Shown in pieces: positions 1 through 8,705 of a DNA stretch of 64,000 nt. The notes beneath the pieces were generated by a model. The model ran no database searches and was not told the DNA's origin. It saw only the letters and a list, made by a program, of their open reading frames with translations. The DNA is from Pelomonas sp. Root405 (GTDB taxonomy: Bacteria; Pseudomonadota; Gammaproteobacteria; Burkholderiales; Burkholderiaceae_C), in contig NZ_LMDU01000014.1 in NCBI RefSeq assembly GCF_001425165.1, positions 317,056 to 381,055 of the forward strand, in the 5' to 3' direction. Every line of letters begins with the position of its first letter. The stretch's first letter is position 1. The position numbers and the translations under genes are program-made.

Positions 1-2511
1 GCGGACGCCATTGGCCACCTCGCCGAAGTTCCAGCCCTCGCCGACGATCTGCACGGTGCGGCCGGCGGCGGCCTCGACGCGGACCTTCAGCGCCTCGATG
101 ACCGAACGCGGGTGGTGGCCCATGATGTCGAAGCGCAGTGAGCTGATGCGGTAGTCACGCACCCAGGTGACGGCCGAGTCGATCATCAGCTTGGCCATCA
201 TCAGGTTCTCTGACGCGGTGTTCTCGCAGCAGGTCGAGCGCTCGATGCCGCCGGTGGCGTTGTAGCGGAAGTAGTAGCCGGGCACGACCTTGTCGAGCAC
301 CGAGGTGGCGTTCTGGCCGGACGAGGTGGTGTGGTTGTAGACGACATCCATGCCGACGCGCAGGCCAGCCGCGTTCAGGCCCTGCACCATCTGGCGGAAC
401 TCGACGACGCGGGCCAGCGGGTTGGCGGCCGTGCTGGCATAGGCGCCATCGGGCGTCGTGAAGTGGTGCGGGTCATAGCCCCAGTTGAAGCAGTCCGTGC
501 CGGCCGTGGCGGCCACGGCCGCCTGTTGCGACTCGGCATCCGGCGCGCCGCTGGGGGCGGGCGTGGTGCAGCTCTTCTCGTTGACGCTGGCGATGTCGAA
601 CACCGGCAGCAGGTGCACGTCGGTCAGGCCGGCGGCGGCAAGCGCCGTGAGGTGCTTCATGCCGTTGGAGTTGGGCTCGGCGAATGCCAGGTATTTGCCG
701 CGGCGGGCGGCGGGCACGGTGGCGTCGTTGATCGAGAAGTCGCGGACATGCAGCTCGTAGATGCTCAGGTCCGACGGTGCGGCCACCGTGGCGGGCGGCG
801 CGCTCTGGTCCCAGCCATTGGGCTTGGTCGCCTGCGACTGCAGGTCCATGACGACGCTCTGCTGGCCGCCCATGGTCAGGCCCAGCGAATAGGGGTCGGT
901 GACCAAGTTCTTGACCAGGCCGACGCCACGCACGAAGACCTGCACTTGATAGCGGTAGGTCGCGCCTTGCAGATGGCCTTGCTTGGTCAGGCTCCACACG
1001 CCGGTAGCGGCGTCGCGCGTCATCGGCTCGGTGGTCGTGCGGGTCAGCGGCGAGTTGCCCAGAGCCGTGGTCAGCACCAGCGAGACGTTCTGAGCCGTCG
1101 GCGCCCAGAGCTTGAAGCTGGTGCTGCCGTTCTTGGCTGCGGCGCCCAGGTCGGGCACGTTGTTGGCGGTGGCGTAGAGGTCGTCCAGCGCACCGGCGAT
1201 CTGCGCGGTCGTGGCGTTCTGGACCTTGCCGTTGGCGTCTTCCTGCACGAGCACAAGCTGCTGCTGATGCAGGGCGGGCAGGCGGGCGATGTCGGCCGCG
1301 CGCACGCTGAAGACGGCGCCGCCGGCGACGTACTTGAAGCGCAGCGCATCGGCGGGTGGCACGCTGCCGGTGAAGGCGTCGAGCGTGATGTAGCCGTCGG
1401 CGCCCTGCACGGGCGCATCGGCGGCGACGCTGATCTGACCGGTGGCCGAGTGGTACAGGCGCACGCCGGTGACGGCGGCCATGCGCGGCCACTTGACCAG
1501 ACTCTTGTTCAGCCACACGGCGCGGGCGTCGGTGCTGGAGACCTGGCGCAGGTCGGGCGGTGCGGTGTAGACGGTGGCGTCGCGTTCGACCAGCCAGATG
1601 TGGCCGACCTGGTTCTGGATCGTCAGCGCCGAGAACTCGACGCGGATGTTGTTGTCGCGGCCGTCCTTGTCGTTCTCGTTGGGCGGCATGCCGTGAATGA
1701 TGAATTCCAGGCCCTTGCGGTTGACGTCGCCTTGCGGGTTCAGCACGGGGATGTCGAACACCACTTCGCCGTTGGCGGTGGCATGGCCCGGCATGGCGCT
1801 CAGCGGCACCGGCTGGCCCCAGTTGTCGATCTGCATGCCGGCCGGCAGCGCGGCCACGTCGAGGCCGCTGCCGTTCCACAGATGCAGGCCCCAGGCGCTG
1901 TAGGCGCCGTCGAAGCGCTTGTAGTGCACGCGCACGGTCGTGATGTCGGGCGCCGGCAGCAGCAGCGGGTTGCTGGTGTAGTTGGTGCTGTCGCCCTCCA
2001 GGCGCCAGATCTCGTTGGCGCCGGCCTGCAGCACATAGCTCTGGTCAGCGCCGCCGTTGTCCTTGTTGTCCTGGTTGTGCAGCAGGAAGCCGACCGTGCC
2101 GCTGGCCGCTGCCAGCGGCACGTCGTAGTACACGCCGAAGCTGTCGCTGCCGGCGGCGTTCCAGCCGGCGTTCCAGTTGGGGCTTTGCGCGGCGTTCCAG
2201 GTGTGGATCTGCCAACCGGTGTGGTTGCCGTCGGCGCGGCGGTAGTGCACGCGCAGCGACGTGGCCGGCTCGCCGGGCGTGGCCACGGCGGCGATCTTGG
2301 CGCGCGGGACGGCGACAGTCGCGGGCACGCCGGCCAGCAGCTCGACGTTGTCGCCGCCCGCCGCCGCCGCAGCGCCGACGCTCGCTGCGGGCTCTTGCAG
2401 CGGGGCTTCAGCGCCGCCGCCGCATGCCGCAAGCAGCCCGCACAGGCCAAGCGCAACCGCGCCAGCCACCCGTCGCGCCTGACGCGCCAAACCGTCTGCC
2501 CATGCCTTCAT
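1..2511 (-). CDS. pulA: Pullulanase (alpha-1,6-glucosidase), lipoprotein; 3' end beyond the window
   Basis: Debranching enzyme that hydrolyses alpha-1,6 links of pullulan, starch and glycogen, probably at the outer membrane. The 837 visible codons open with a lipoprotein signal ending LLAAC (Cys30). Two CBM41-like starch-binding repeats follow, each starting with an RVHY motif at about residues 84 and 190. The GH13 catalytic part includes RFDIMGHH, whose Asp (about 795) is the expected nucleophile, and [14 protein letters not shown], whose first Glu (about 825) is the expected acid/base; the 30-residue spacing fits the family. The start at 2511 is supported by AAGGAG just upstream. The frame is open to base 1, so the C-terminal barrel end and C-terminal domain are outside. 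A palindrome at 2546-2560 may be an operator. The family call is secure from the catalytic motifs; lipoprotein localisation is inferred from the lipobox. Confidence 0.94.
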   Translation of the reverse strand, partial: MKAWADGLARQARRVAGAVALGLCGLLAACGGGAEAPLQEPAASVGAAAAAGGDNVELLAGVPATVAVPRAKIAAVATPGEPATSLRVHYRRADGNHTGWQIHTWNAAQSPNWNAGWNAAGSDSFGVYYDVPLAAASGTVGFLLHNQDNKDNGGADQSYVLQAGANEIWRLEGDSTNYTSNPLLLPAPDITTVRVHYKRFDGAYSAWGLHLWNGSGLDVAALPAGMQIDNWGQPVPLSAMPGHATANGEVVFDIPVLNPQGDVNRKGLEFIIHGMPPNENDKDGRDNNIRVEFSALTIQNQVGHIWLVERDATVYTAPPDLRQVSSTDARAVWLNKSLVKWPRMAAVTGVRLYHSATGQISVAADAPVQGADGYITLDAFTGSVPPADALRFKYVAGGAVFSVRAADIARLPALHQQQLVLVQEDANGKVQNATTAQIAGALDDLYATANNVPDLGAAAKNGSTSFKLWAPTAQNVSLVLTTALGNSPLTRTTTEPMTRDAATGVWSLTKQGHLQGATYRYQVQVFVRGVGLVKNLVTDPYSLGLTMGGQQSVVMDLQSQATKPNGWDQSAPPATVAAPSDLSIYELHVRDFSINDATVPAARRGKYLAFAEPNSNGMKHLTALAAAGLTDVHLLPVFDIASVNEKSCTTPAPSGAPDAESQQAAVAATAGTDCFNWGYDPHHFTTPDGAYASTAANPLARVVEFRQMVQGLNAAGLRVGMDVVYNHTTSSGQNATSVLDKVVPGYYFRYNATGGIERSTCCENTASENLMMAKLMIDSAVTWVRDYRISSLRFDIMGHHPRSVIEALKVRVEAAAGRTVQIVGEGWNFGEVANGVR

Positions 2512-2545
2512 GACCGCGCACTCCTTGGAAGTTCGCGGATGCTAT

Positions 2546-2560
2546 TGAAGTAAAACTACA
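2546..2560. promoter_or_regulatory. Imperfect palindrome upstream of pulA, possible sugar-regulator operator
   Basis: TGAAGTAAAACTACA is a 6-3-6 palindrome with one mismatch, 35 bp upstream of the pulA start. A related half-site, TGTAGT followed by TTTAG, lies at 2654-2664. LacI-type maltose regulators commonly bind sites of this size and symmetry, so a role in maltodextrin control of pulA is plausible. That role is inference. The rest of 2512-2781 shows no gene. Confidence 0.35.
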
Positions 2561-2781
2561 TCCGATAGTTGGTGAAATCCCGGAAATAAACGGCTTCAGA
2601 GCGTGATGATGTCCACGAACCCGGCAGAATTGGCATGCTGTTTGACGGCGCGTTGTAGTTTTAGTTCCTGTTATGCGACTGAGCTGATTGCGTTTTTTAG
2701 CCTGACGCCGCCTACAAAACCGTGCCGGATGACTCAAGACAACCTCGCGGGCGAGGGCTAAGCTTGTGTCAGGAGACTGAC

Positions 2782-3981
2782 ATGAAAAAGATACGTGTCC
2801 TGATCGTGATGGTGGCCCTGGCCAGCCTGGCCGGTTGCGCTGTGGACCCCATCGCACCACCGCGCCAAGACGTTTTTGTCGATGCGGCCTTCAAGCCGGC
2901 CAGCGTTCCCATCGACGCCAAGGCGGCGCTCGCGCTGAGCCCTGCTATGCAGCGCTTTGCCGAGACCGAGATGGCCAGTGAGGTTCGCGTCAAGGGCCAG
3001 CGTGACGGCCTCATCGACGCGCTCTACACCAAGGGCCGCCTGCAGCTCGACTACGACGCCGAGGTCACCCGCACGGCCGCCGAGGCCTTCGATGCCAAGC
3101 GCGGCAACTGCATGTCGCTGGTGCTGATGACGGCCGCCTTCGCCCGTCACCTCAACATGCCGGTGCGCTTCAACAGCGTCTACCTTGAAGAGAACTGGAG
3201 TCGCTCCAACGGCATCTTCTTCGTCGCCGGCCACGTCAACATCAGCCTGGCGCGCCCGCTCGCCTCCAACCGCGTGACGGTCTTTGGCGATCCGGAACTG
3301 TTGACCATCGACTTCCTGCCGCCCGAGCAGGTGCGCAGTCACCGCAGCCGGCCAGTCGACGAGTCCACCATCCTGGCGATGTTCCTCAACAACCGTGCCG
3401 CCGAGGCGCTCACGGTGGGCCGCCTGGACGACGCGTATTGGTGGGCCCGCGAAGCCATCCTGACCGACTCACGCTGGCTGGCCGCGTACAACACGCTGGC
3501 CGTGCTCTACCGCCGCAAGGGGCTGCTGGACAAGGCCGAGTCGACGCTGCGCCTGGTGCTGGAGCGTGAGCCGCTGAACCTGCAGGCCATGTCCAACCTC
3601 GTGCTCGTGCTCAGCGACACCGGCCGGCGCGAGGAGGCTCAAAGCTACGCCAACCAGCTTGCGCAGATCCAGCCGGTGCCGCCGTACAAGTTCTTTGACG
3701 AAGGCGTGGCGGCCATGAAGGCCGGCGAGTTCGCGACTGCGCGCCAGCTCTTCCGCAAGGAAGTGGCCCGTGCGGCTTATGTGCCCGAATTCCACTTCTG
3801 GCTGGGCCTGGCCAACTACGGCCTGGGCGACCTGTCGGGCGCGCGCGGCGAGATCGCCAAGGCGCTTGAAAACAGCGCGACGCCCAAGGACCGCGAGGTC
3901 TACGGCGCCAAGCTGGCCTGGCTCAACGAGGTGCGCGAACAGCAGCGCCAGCGCAGCCCGCTGCGGCAGGCGGGTTCGTGA
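2782..3981 (+). CDS. Lipoprotein with transglutaminase-like segment and TPR repeats
   Basis: 399 residues. The start at 2782 is preceded by AGGAG at 2771-2775. The N-terminus has a short charged region, a hydrophobic stretch and lipobox SLAGC (Cys19), so it is probably a lipoprotein facing the periplasm. Around residue 109, KRGNC followed by SLVLMTAAFARHLNMPVRF resembles the Cys region of transglutaminase-like (SirB1-related) domains. The C-terminal half, about residues 215-390, has TPR-like helical pairs (AAYNTLAVLYRRKGLLDKAE and others). It stands alone between pulA, read away from it, and the convergent YkgJ-type gene. A peptidase-like or scaffold role is possible, but no substrate can be named. 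The architecture is visible; the function is unknown. Confidence 0.8.
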   Translation: MKKIRVLIVMVALASLAGCAVDPIAPPRQDVFVDAAFKPASVPIDAKAALALSPAMQRFAETEMASEVRVKGQRDGLIDALYTKGRLQLDYDAEVTRTAAEAFDAKRGNCMSLVLMTAAFARHLNMPVRFNSVYLEENWSRSNGIFFVAGHVNISLARPLASNRVTVFGDPELLTIDFLPPEQVRSHRSRPVDESTILAMFLNNRAAEALTVGRLDDAYWWAREAILTDSRWLAAYNTLAVLYRRKGLLDKAESTLRLVLEREPLNLQAMSNLVLVLSDTGRREEAQSYANQLAQIQPVPPYKFFDEGVAAMKAGEFATARQLFRKEVARAAYVPEFHFWLGLANYGLGDLSGARGEIAKALENSATPKDREVYGAKLAWLNEVREQQRQRSPLRQAGS

Positions 3982-4020
3982 GCCGGCTGCAGCGCTAGAT
4001 CGACAGCGGCCCGTGCCGCG

Positions 4021-4347
4021 TCAGATCGGCAGGAGCCCGTGCCGCGCTCGGGCCCGCGCGCAGGCGTCGTCGCCAATGCCCATGGGCGCGCGTTCGCCAA
4101 ACTCCCGGCAGGGCGACGGGCGCCATTCGTGGATGCCGCAGCTCGCCTTCACACCCACCTGACCGCTGAGGGCCGCGCAGCGCGGCTGGGCGTGGTCGGT
4201 GCCGCGCATGCGCATCAGGCGGCCGGTCAGTTCCGCCGCCAGGCCGTCGGGGACGCGGCCGCCTTCGCTGTCCAGCTCGCTGCGGTCGAAATCGACGCGG
4301 AAGCTGGCGCAGCACGCGCCGCAGCTCAGGCAGGGGTTGTCACTCAT
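4021..4347 (-). CDS. YkgJ family cysteine-cluster protein
   Basis: 108 residues starting MSDNPCLSCGACC. Conserved cysteines are the N-terminal CxxCxxCC cluster plus single Cys in QPRC, KASC and SPCREF. This is the pattern of the YkgJ/UPF0153 family, predicted to bind zinc or an iron-sulfur cluster. The start at 4347 fits the family, where the cluster lies within the first ten or so residues. It is convergent with the TPR lipoprotein gene and divergent from the cupredoxin-like gene 54 bp away. No signal peptide, so cytoplasmic. Its biochemical role is not established in the family. Confidence 0.85.
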   Translation of the reverse strand: MSDNPCLSCGACCASFRVDFDRSELDSEGGRVPDGLAAELTGRLMRMRGTDHAQPRCAALSGQVGVKASCGIHEWRPSPCREFGERAPMGIGDDACARARARHGLLPI

Positions 4348-4401
4348 CTCGCCAGTGTAGGCAGCGGGTGACACTGGGCCGCCTCCGCTTCGCTGTCCAC
4401 C

Positions 4402-5076
4402 ATGCGCGCCCTTTCCATCTTTGCCCTGATGTCCGCGGCTGTAACCGCCCAGGCGGCCGACCTGACCGTGACCGTGCTGGACCGCAACGGCAAACCGCTG
4501 GCCGATGCCGTCGTGCTGGTCGACAGCAGCGTGCCGGGCCCCCGGCCCGCGCCCGCGATGGAAGCCAACGTCAGCCAGGAAAAGCTGCGCTTCATCCCGG
4601 CCGTCACCGTTGTCGGGCTGAACGCCAAGGTCAGTTTCAACAACCTCGATACCTGGGACCACCACGTCATCCTCGGCGTGATGGGGCCCGGCGGTGTGTA
4701 TGTCGACCCGGGGCTCAATACCCAGTTTCGCCTGGCCGGGCGCCTGGCGGGCAAGGCGCCGGCCAGCGACAGCAAGGTGCTGAGCCAGCCGGGCCCCTAC
4801 CTGCTGGCCTGCCACATCCACAGCTCGATGCGCGGCCATGTCTATGTGTCCGACACACCCTGGGCCAAGCTCGTCGGCGGCGCTGACGGCAAGGTGTTGA
4901 TGCAGGCCCTGCCGGAAGGCCCGGCGCGGGTGCGCATCTGGCACCCGGACCAACTCATCGATGGCGCACCGACCGCGGTGCAGCTGGCCGCCACCGGCAA
5001 TGCGGTGACGATCACCACGCAGATCGCGCCGGCGCGCAAGAAGCGTCCGGCTGGCGACCCCTACTTCGGCGGCTGA
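4402..5076 (+). CDS. Periplasmic cupredoxin-like protein (methylamine utilization protein-like)
   Basis: 224 residues with a cleavable signal peptide (about 1-19, TAQA). The domain carries a type I copper pattern: His87/His88 in TWDHHV, then Cys137, His140 and Met143 in ACHIHSSM, with the C-x2-H-x2-M spacing of plastocyanin-type sites. Relatives in Burkholderiales are annotated as methylamine utilization proteins, but no mau genes are nearby, so an electron-carrier or copper-binding role is safer. Segment about 20-75 looks like a carboxypeptidase-regulatory-like beta domain (DLTVTVLDRNGKPLADAVV). It is convergent with the atpE-like gene, with a short hairpin at 5072-5088 between them that has no U-tract. 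Confidence 0.82.
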   Translation: MRALSIFALMSAAVTAQAADLTVTVLDRNGKPLADAVVLVDSSVPGPRPAPAMEANVSQEKLRFIPAVTVVGLNAKVSFNNLDTWDHHVILGVMGPGGVYVDPGLNTQFRLAGRLAGKAPASDSKVLSQPGPYLLACHIHSSMRGHVYVSDTPWAKLVGGADGKVLMQALPEGPARVRIWHPDQLIDGAPTAVQLAATGNAVTITTQIAPARKKRPAGDPYFGG

Positions 5077-5083
5077 GGCCGCC

Positions 5084-5326
5084 TCAGCGGGCGAAGGGGT
5101 TCGCCGTCGCGAACCAAAGGCCGATGCCGGTGGCGATGATGAAGGCGCCATCGGTGACGCCCACCGCCAGGAAGTACTTGGTCTGCAGTTCCGGCGCGAT
5201 CTCGGGCTGGCGTGCGATGCCCTCCAGCAGCTTCATGCTGGCCAGTCCGATGCCGATGCAGGACCCGAACGCAGGAATGCCAATCAGCAGGGCGACGGCG
5301 AGGGGCAGGACATCAAAGGCGGGCAT
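5084..5326 (-). CDS. Isolated ATP synthase F0 c-subunit homologue
   Basis: 80-residue two-helix protein with the hallmarks of an F0 c-subunit. Helix 1 is glycine/alanine-rich (FGSCIGIGLASMKLLEG), the polar loop is ARQPE (RQP at 39-41), and helix 2 carries Asp59 in VGVTDGAFI, matching the proton-binding Asp61 of E. coli. AGGAG lies 7 bases before the start. No other ATP synthase gene is present; neighbours are a cupredoxin-like gene and two small heat shock genes. It may be a second c-subunit, a remnant of an alternative ATPase operon, or a membrane proteolipid with another job. The homology is clear; the role is uncertain. Confidence 0.85.
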   Translation of the reverse strand: MPAFDVLPLAVALLIGIPAFGSCIGIGLASMKLLEGIARQPEIAPELQTKYFLAVGVTDGAFIIATGIGLWFATANPFAR

Positions 5327-5422
5327 CGTGGGCTCCTGGCTGTGGGATGCCAGAAGTCTGATGCCCGGCCCGCGGCGCGTCGATGACCCCGCAGGTCATG
5401 GATGCGCCGCGCTGCGGCGGCG

Positions 5423-5830
5423 TCAGGCCGCCGAGACCTCGATGCGCCGCGGCTGAGCGTGTGCCTGCTTGGGGATGCGCAGCTTCAGCACGCCGTCCTT
5501 CAACTGCGCTTCGATGCGCGACGGATCCAGCTCGCGGCTGAGCGTGAAGCTGCGGCGGTAACGCGGCAGCCGCACCTCGGCGTAGACCGCCTCCAGCCCG
5601 CCGGGTGCCGCAGCATCGACGTTGCCTTCGATAAGCAGGGTGTCGGCCTCGACGCGCAGCTCCAGCTGCTCCCGGGTCACGCCGGGCAGGTCGGCCAGCA
5701 GCGTGATGCCGGTGTCGTCCTCGCTGACGTCCACGCGTGGGGTCAGGGCGCGCTGGCTTTCGCCATCAGCGCCGTTGCGGGCCGGCGCGCGGCCACGGCC
5801 GGTGTCGGTTTGAACAGCGTTGTTGCTCAT
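5423..5830 (-). CDS. Small heat shock protein (Hsp20/alpha-crystallin), second of a tandem pair
   Basis: 135 residues. An N-terminal disordered stretch (about 1-35) precedes an alpha-crystallin domain beginning PRVDVSEDDTGITLLADLPGV. It has the family's late GVLKLRIPK strand and a short tail (PRRIEVSAA). An ATP-independent holdase that keeps unfolding proteins soluble. It begins 24 bp after the stop of the other hsp20 and shares its orientation, so both are probably one transcript from the promoter at 6372-6397. The two paralogues share the C-terminal QPRRI motif but differ in N-termini, suggesting an old duplication and hetero-oligomers. Confidence 0.92.
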   Translation of the reverse strand: MSNNAVQTDTGRGRAPARNGADGESQRALTPRVDVSEDDTGITLLADLPGVTREQLELRVEADTLLIEGNVDAAAPGGLEAVYAEVRLPRYRRSFTLSRELDPSRIEAQLKDGVLKLRIPKQAHAQPRRIEVSAA

Positions 5831-5854
5831 GGTGTGGGTCCTTTCCGGTGGTGC

Positions 5855-6301
5855 TTACTGGATGGCGATGCGGCGCGGTTGGGCGCTGGCCTGGCGGGCC
5901 ACGCTGATGCGCAGGATGCCGTCGCGGTAGCTGGCCTTGACCTGGGCCGCATCGGCATCGTCGGGCAGGCTGATGGCGCGCCGGAAGCTGCCGCTGAAGC
6001 GCTCGCGGCTGTAGGTGCGGGCGCCATCCTCCTGCGCTGTGGCGGCGCGCTCGCCCGAGATGCTCAGCACGCCGCGGTCGACGGTCACGTCGAGCTTCGC
6101 CGCGTCCAGGCCGGGCGCGAAGGCGTAGATCTCCACGCTCTCGGGCGTGTTGCCGACGTTGATGGCAGGGAAGGCGCCCGGTGCGACCGAGCGAATGCTC
6201 GACGGCGCACCGACCGCGCCGAAGTGCTCATCGAATTCGCGGTGCAGGCGGTCGAAGTCGGAGAAGAAGCTGGACGGAAAAGTCCAAAGCGACGAGTACA
6301 T
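5855..6301 (-). CDS. Small heat shock protein (Hsp20/alpha-crystallin), first of a tandem pair
   Basis: 148 residues opening MYSSLWTFPSSFF, an aromatic N-terminal arm typical of oligomer-forming Hsp20s. The alpha-crystallin domain spans about 48-140: PAINVGNTPESVEIYAFAPG starts it and GILRISVARQ is the penultimate strand. The start at 6301 has AAAGGAGG ideally placed, a very strong ribosome-binding site. It leads the two-gene hsp20 unit. A sigma32-like promoter upstream fits heat induction. Confidence 0.93.
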   Translation of the reverse strand: MYSSLWTFPSSFFSDFDRLHREFDEHFGAVGAPSSIRSVAPGAFPAINVGNTPESVEIYAFAPGLDAAKLDVTVDRGVLSISGERAATAQEDGARTYSRERFSGSFRRAISLPDDADAAQVKASYRDGILRISVARQASAQPRRIAIQ

Positions 6302-6371
6302 GCAAGCCTCCTTTCAAGTTGCGATGCCGGGCCGGCGTGCAAGGCCAAGCGCTGCGGGCATCAGCGCCGAC

Positions 6372-6397
6372 TTAGGAGCTGCTCGCGAGGTTTCAAG
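6372..6397 (-). promoter_or_regulatory. Sigma32-like heat-shock promoter for the hsp20 pair
   Basis: Read on the minus strand: a -35 element CTTGAA (in CCTCTTGAAACC) at 6392-6397, a 13-bp spacer, then CTCCTAA at 6372-6378. Sigma32 promoters have CTTGAA, 13-15 bp and CCCCAT-T. The -35 and spacing match well and the -10 partly. It lies about 75 bp upstream of the first hsp20 start, giving a leader of about 60 nt. Confidence 0.55.
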
Positions 6398-6436
6398 AGG
6401 CGGTGTTGCAGCCCGTTTCAGCCGCCCACCGGGGGC

Positions 6437-7885
6437 TCAGGACGCAGCGGGCTCGCGCACGACGGTGACCGTGCAGTCCGACTCGGCCACCACCTGGCTA
6501 GACACGCTGCCCAGATAGCGCCGCAACGCCGACGCGCCGCGGGCGCCCATGACGATGTGGTCCACGCCGTTGCGGCGCGCGAAATCCACCAGTGCGTCGG
6601 CCACGTCGGGGGCTTCCAGCACGTGGAAGGTCAGCCGGCCGTCCGCCAGGTCCAGCGCCTTGCTGATCGGTCGCGCCCAGTGCTTGAGCGCGATGAGCTG
6701 CTTCACGTGCAGGCTCTGGCCGTGCTGGTCGGTCAGCTCGTCGATGCCGATGCGGTTGATCTTCATGACCGACACGCAGGCCAGACGCGCGCCGGTCTCG
6801 GTCTGCACGATGCGGCGCACGGTCTCGCACAGCTGCGCGCGCAACTCGTTCGTGCCGCGGTCCACCTCGACGGCGGCCATGACGATGGGGCTGCGTGCCA
6901 GCTGTTCGGTCACGGCTGGGACCGCGGCCGGGTCGGCGCCGAGTGCGAAGAACCAGCGCTTCATGCGCAGCATGGCGCCGCTGACCCGCAGCTTCTCGGC
7001 CCGCGCCGTCAGCACCACGCCAGTGGGCTCTCGCAGGTCCAGCGCCAGCTGGGCGGCGCTTTGATAGCGCTTCTCGGGCTTCACTTCGAGGCAGTGCAGG
7101 ATGATCTCCTGCAGCCAGGGCGGCAGCTCCGGCCGGATGGCGCGCGGCGGTACCGGCTCGACGTACAGGCGCCGTCGCAGGCCGCGCACCGAGTCCGGTT
7201 GGCCGAAGGGCCGCTCGCCGGTGGCCAGGTGATAGAGCATCACGCCCAGCGCGAACAGGTCGCTGCGGGGATCGCTGCGCACGAACTGCACCTGCTCCGG
7301 GCTCATGTACGGCCCCGTGCCCATCGGCAGCGTGAACTCCTCTTCCAGCAAGTCGGGCAGTTGCTCGTGGCGGCTCAATCCGAAGTCCACCAGCACGGCC
7401 GTGCCGTCGGGCCGAAACATGATGTTGCTCGGCTTGATGTCCAGGTGCACGACATGTTGGCGGTGCAGCGCCGCGAGGGCCGTGGCCACGCGGGCGCCGA
7501 TGTCGGCCACTTCCTCGGGCGGCAGCGGCGCGTCGTCCAGGCGCGGGCGGAGCGTCTCGCCGGGAATGTGCTCCATGACAATGAAGGCCTGGCGGGTCCA
7601 GTCGCCGCGCGCCACGAAGCGCGGCACATGGGGGCCGCTCAGTTGCGGCATCAGCATCTGCTCGACCTCGAAGCCGACGATGGTGGCCGGGTCCTCGCCG
7701 CCCTTGATGCGCGGCACCTTCATCAGCAGTTCGATGCCGCCGTCGTCGGTGCCATCGACGCGGCTGACTCGCCACAGGTTGGCCATGCCGCCCTGGTGCA
7801 ACCGCGCCTCCAGCCGGAAGCCGTCAAGCACCTGGCCGACTTGCAGCGGCGCGTGCTGGGCGGACAAGGGCGGATTGGTGGTCAT
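6437..7885 (-). CDS. Serine/threonine kinase fused to a universal stress protein domain
   Basis: 482 residues. N-terminal Hanks-type kinase (about 20-290): glycine loop LHQGGMANLW, Lys in LLMKVPR (about 56), catalytic loop HLDIKPSN, DFG at about 168, and SPEQV activation segment. HLD replaces the usual HRD, so it may not need activation-loop phosphorylation. The C-terminal part (about 335-480) is a UspA-like domain ending in GARGASALRRYLGS, close to the family's nucleotide-binding motif. No transmembrane segment follows the kinase, so it is cytoplasmic. The start overlaps the upstream phosphoesterase stop (TGATG); a GTG one codon earlier is possible. Fusions of this type are known in proteobacteria; substrates are not. 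Confidence 0.9.
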   Translation of the reverse strand: MTTNPPLSAQHAPLQVGQVLDGFRLEARLHQGGMANLWRVSRVDGTDDGGIELLMKVPRIKGGEDPATIVGFEVEQMLMPQLSGPHVPRFVARGDWTRQAFIVMEHIPGETLRPRLDDAPLPPEEVADIGARVATALAALHRQHVVHLDIKPSNIMFRPDGTAVLVDFGLSRHEQLPDLLEEEFTLPMGTGPYMSPEQVQFVRSDPRSDLFALGVMLYHLATGERPFGQPDSVRGLRRRLYVEPVPPRAIRPELPPWLQEIILHCLEVKPEKRYQSAAQLALDLREPTGVVLTARAEKLRVSGAMLRMKRWFFALGADPAAVPAVTEQLARSPIVMAAVEVDRGTNELRAQLCETVRRIVQTETGARLACVSVMKINRIGIDELTDQHGQSLHVKQLIALKHWARPISKALDLADGRLTFHVLEAPDVADALVDFARRNGVDHIVMGARGASALRRYLGSVSSQVVAESDCTVTVVREPAAS

Positions 7886-8661
7886 CACTCGCCCAGCGTC
7901 AGGCGGCGCGCCAAGCGCTCGGCAATCAGTGGCGGCAGATCGGTCGCCCGCAGCGCTGCGCAGGCCGCCTCGACGTCATAGGCGACGCGCTGAAAGGTCA
8001 TGCGGGCATCGTCCAGGTCCGACTTGCCCGGGTCCAGCAAGGCGTAGCAGGCTGCCGGGTTGCCGTCGCGCGGCTGGCCGCAGGAGCCCGGAATGGCCAG
8101 CCACTGGCGGTGGGCCGGCAGCGGCATTGGCACGCCGGCCACGGGTCGGAAGTCACCCGCCTTGCCGGTGCCCGAGAGGTGGAAGAGCATGGGTTCGTGC
8201 ATATGGCCGCAGACCTGGATGCGCGCCGCGCTGGCGTGCAGGCTTTTTACCGCCTCGGCACGGCCTTGAACATATTCCCAGCCCATGGGATCGAAAGCGT
8301 TGGCGTGCACGAACAGGCAATGGCCCGGCTCGCCATGGGCCTGCAGCGGCAGCCGCGACAGGAAGCGCAGATGTTCCTCGCTGAGCTGGGCGCGCGTCCA
8401 GTCGACGACGGCGCGTGCGTCGGGGTGCATGCCCGGCATGCTGCCGCGAGCGACGGCCTCGTCATGGTTGCCCATCACGGCGATGGCGCCGTCGGTGACC
8501 AGATCTACAACTTGGTCCAGCACCCAGGCCGGGTCGGCGCCATAGCCGACGAAATCGCCCAGCAGTGCATAGCGGGTAGCGCCCTGGGCGCGAGCGTCGG
8601 CCAGCACGGCCTCGAAGGCCTGCCGGTTGGCATGAATGTCGGTGATGAGAGCCCAGCGCAT
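7885..8661 (-). CDS. Calcineurin-like metallophosphoesterase
   Basis: 258 residues from ATG at 8661. An upstream in-frame GTG would add 16 residues before MRWALITDIHAN and would disrupt the usual N-terminal strand. Metal-binding motifs are in order: DIHANRQAF, GDFVGYGADP, GNHDEA, and a C-terminal GHMHEP. This is the YfcE/diadenosine-tetraphosphatase-like branch of the family. It sits 44 bp after the spermidine-synthase-like fusion gene and is translationally coupled to the kinase-USP gene by a TGATG junction. The context suggests it and the kinase act in one pathway, possibly with the phosphoesterase removing phosphate from a protein or nucleotide, but the substrate is not shown. Confidence 0.88.
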   Translation of the reverse strand: MRWALITDIHANRQAFEAVLADARAQGATRYALLGDFVGYGADPAWVLDQVVDLVTDGAIAVMGNHDEAVARGSMPGMHPDARAVVDWTRAQLSEEHLRFLSRLPLQAHGEPGHCLFVHANAFDPMGWEYVQGRAEAVKSLHASAARIQVCGHMHEPMLFHLSGTGKAGDFRPVAGVPMPLPAHRQWLAIPGSCGQPRDGNPAACYALLDPGKSDLDDARMTFQRVAYDVEAACAALRATDLPPLIAERLARRLTLGE

Positions 8662-8705
8662 GGGGCGCAGCTTGCCACGCCGGACTGACACCGGGCCGAC
8701 GCGGC

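Noticed and set aside
331-2553. 740-codon open frame on the plus strand over pulA
   Set aside because: It is antisense to a gene with clear pullulanase catalytic motifs. Arg/Gly/Ala/His-rich, low-information protein; a codon-bias shadow.
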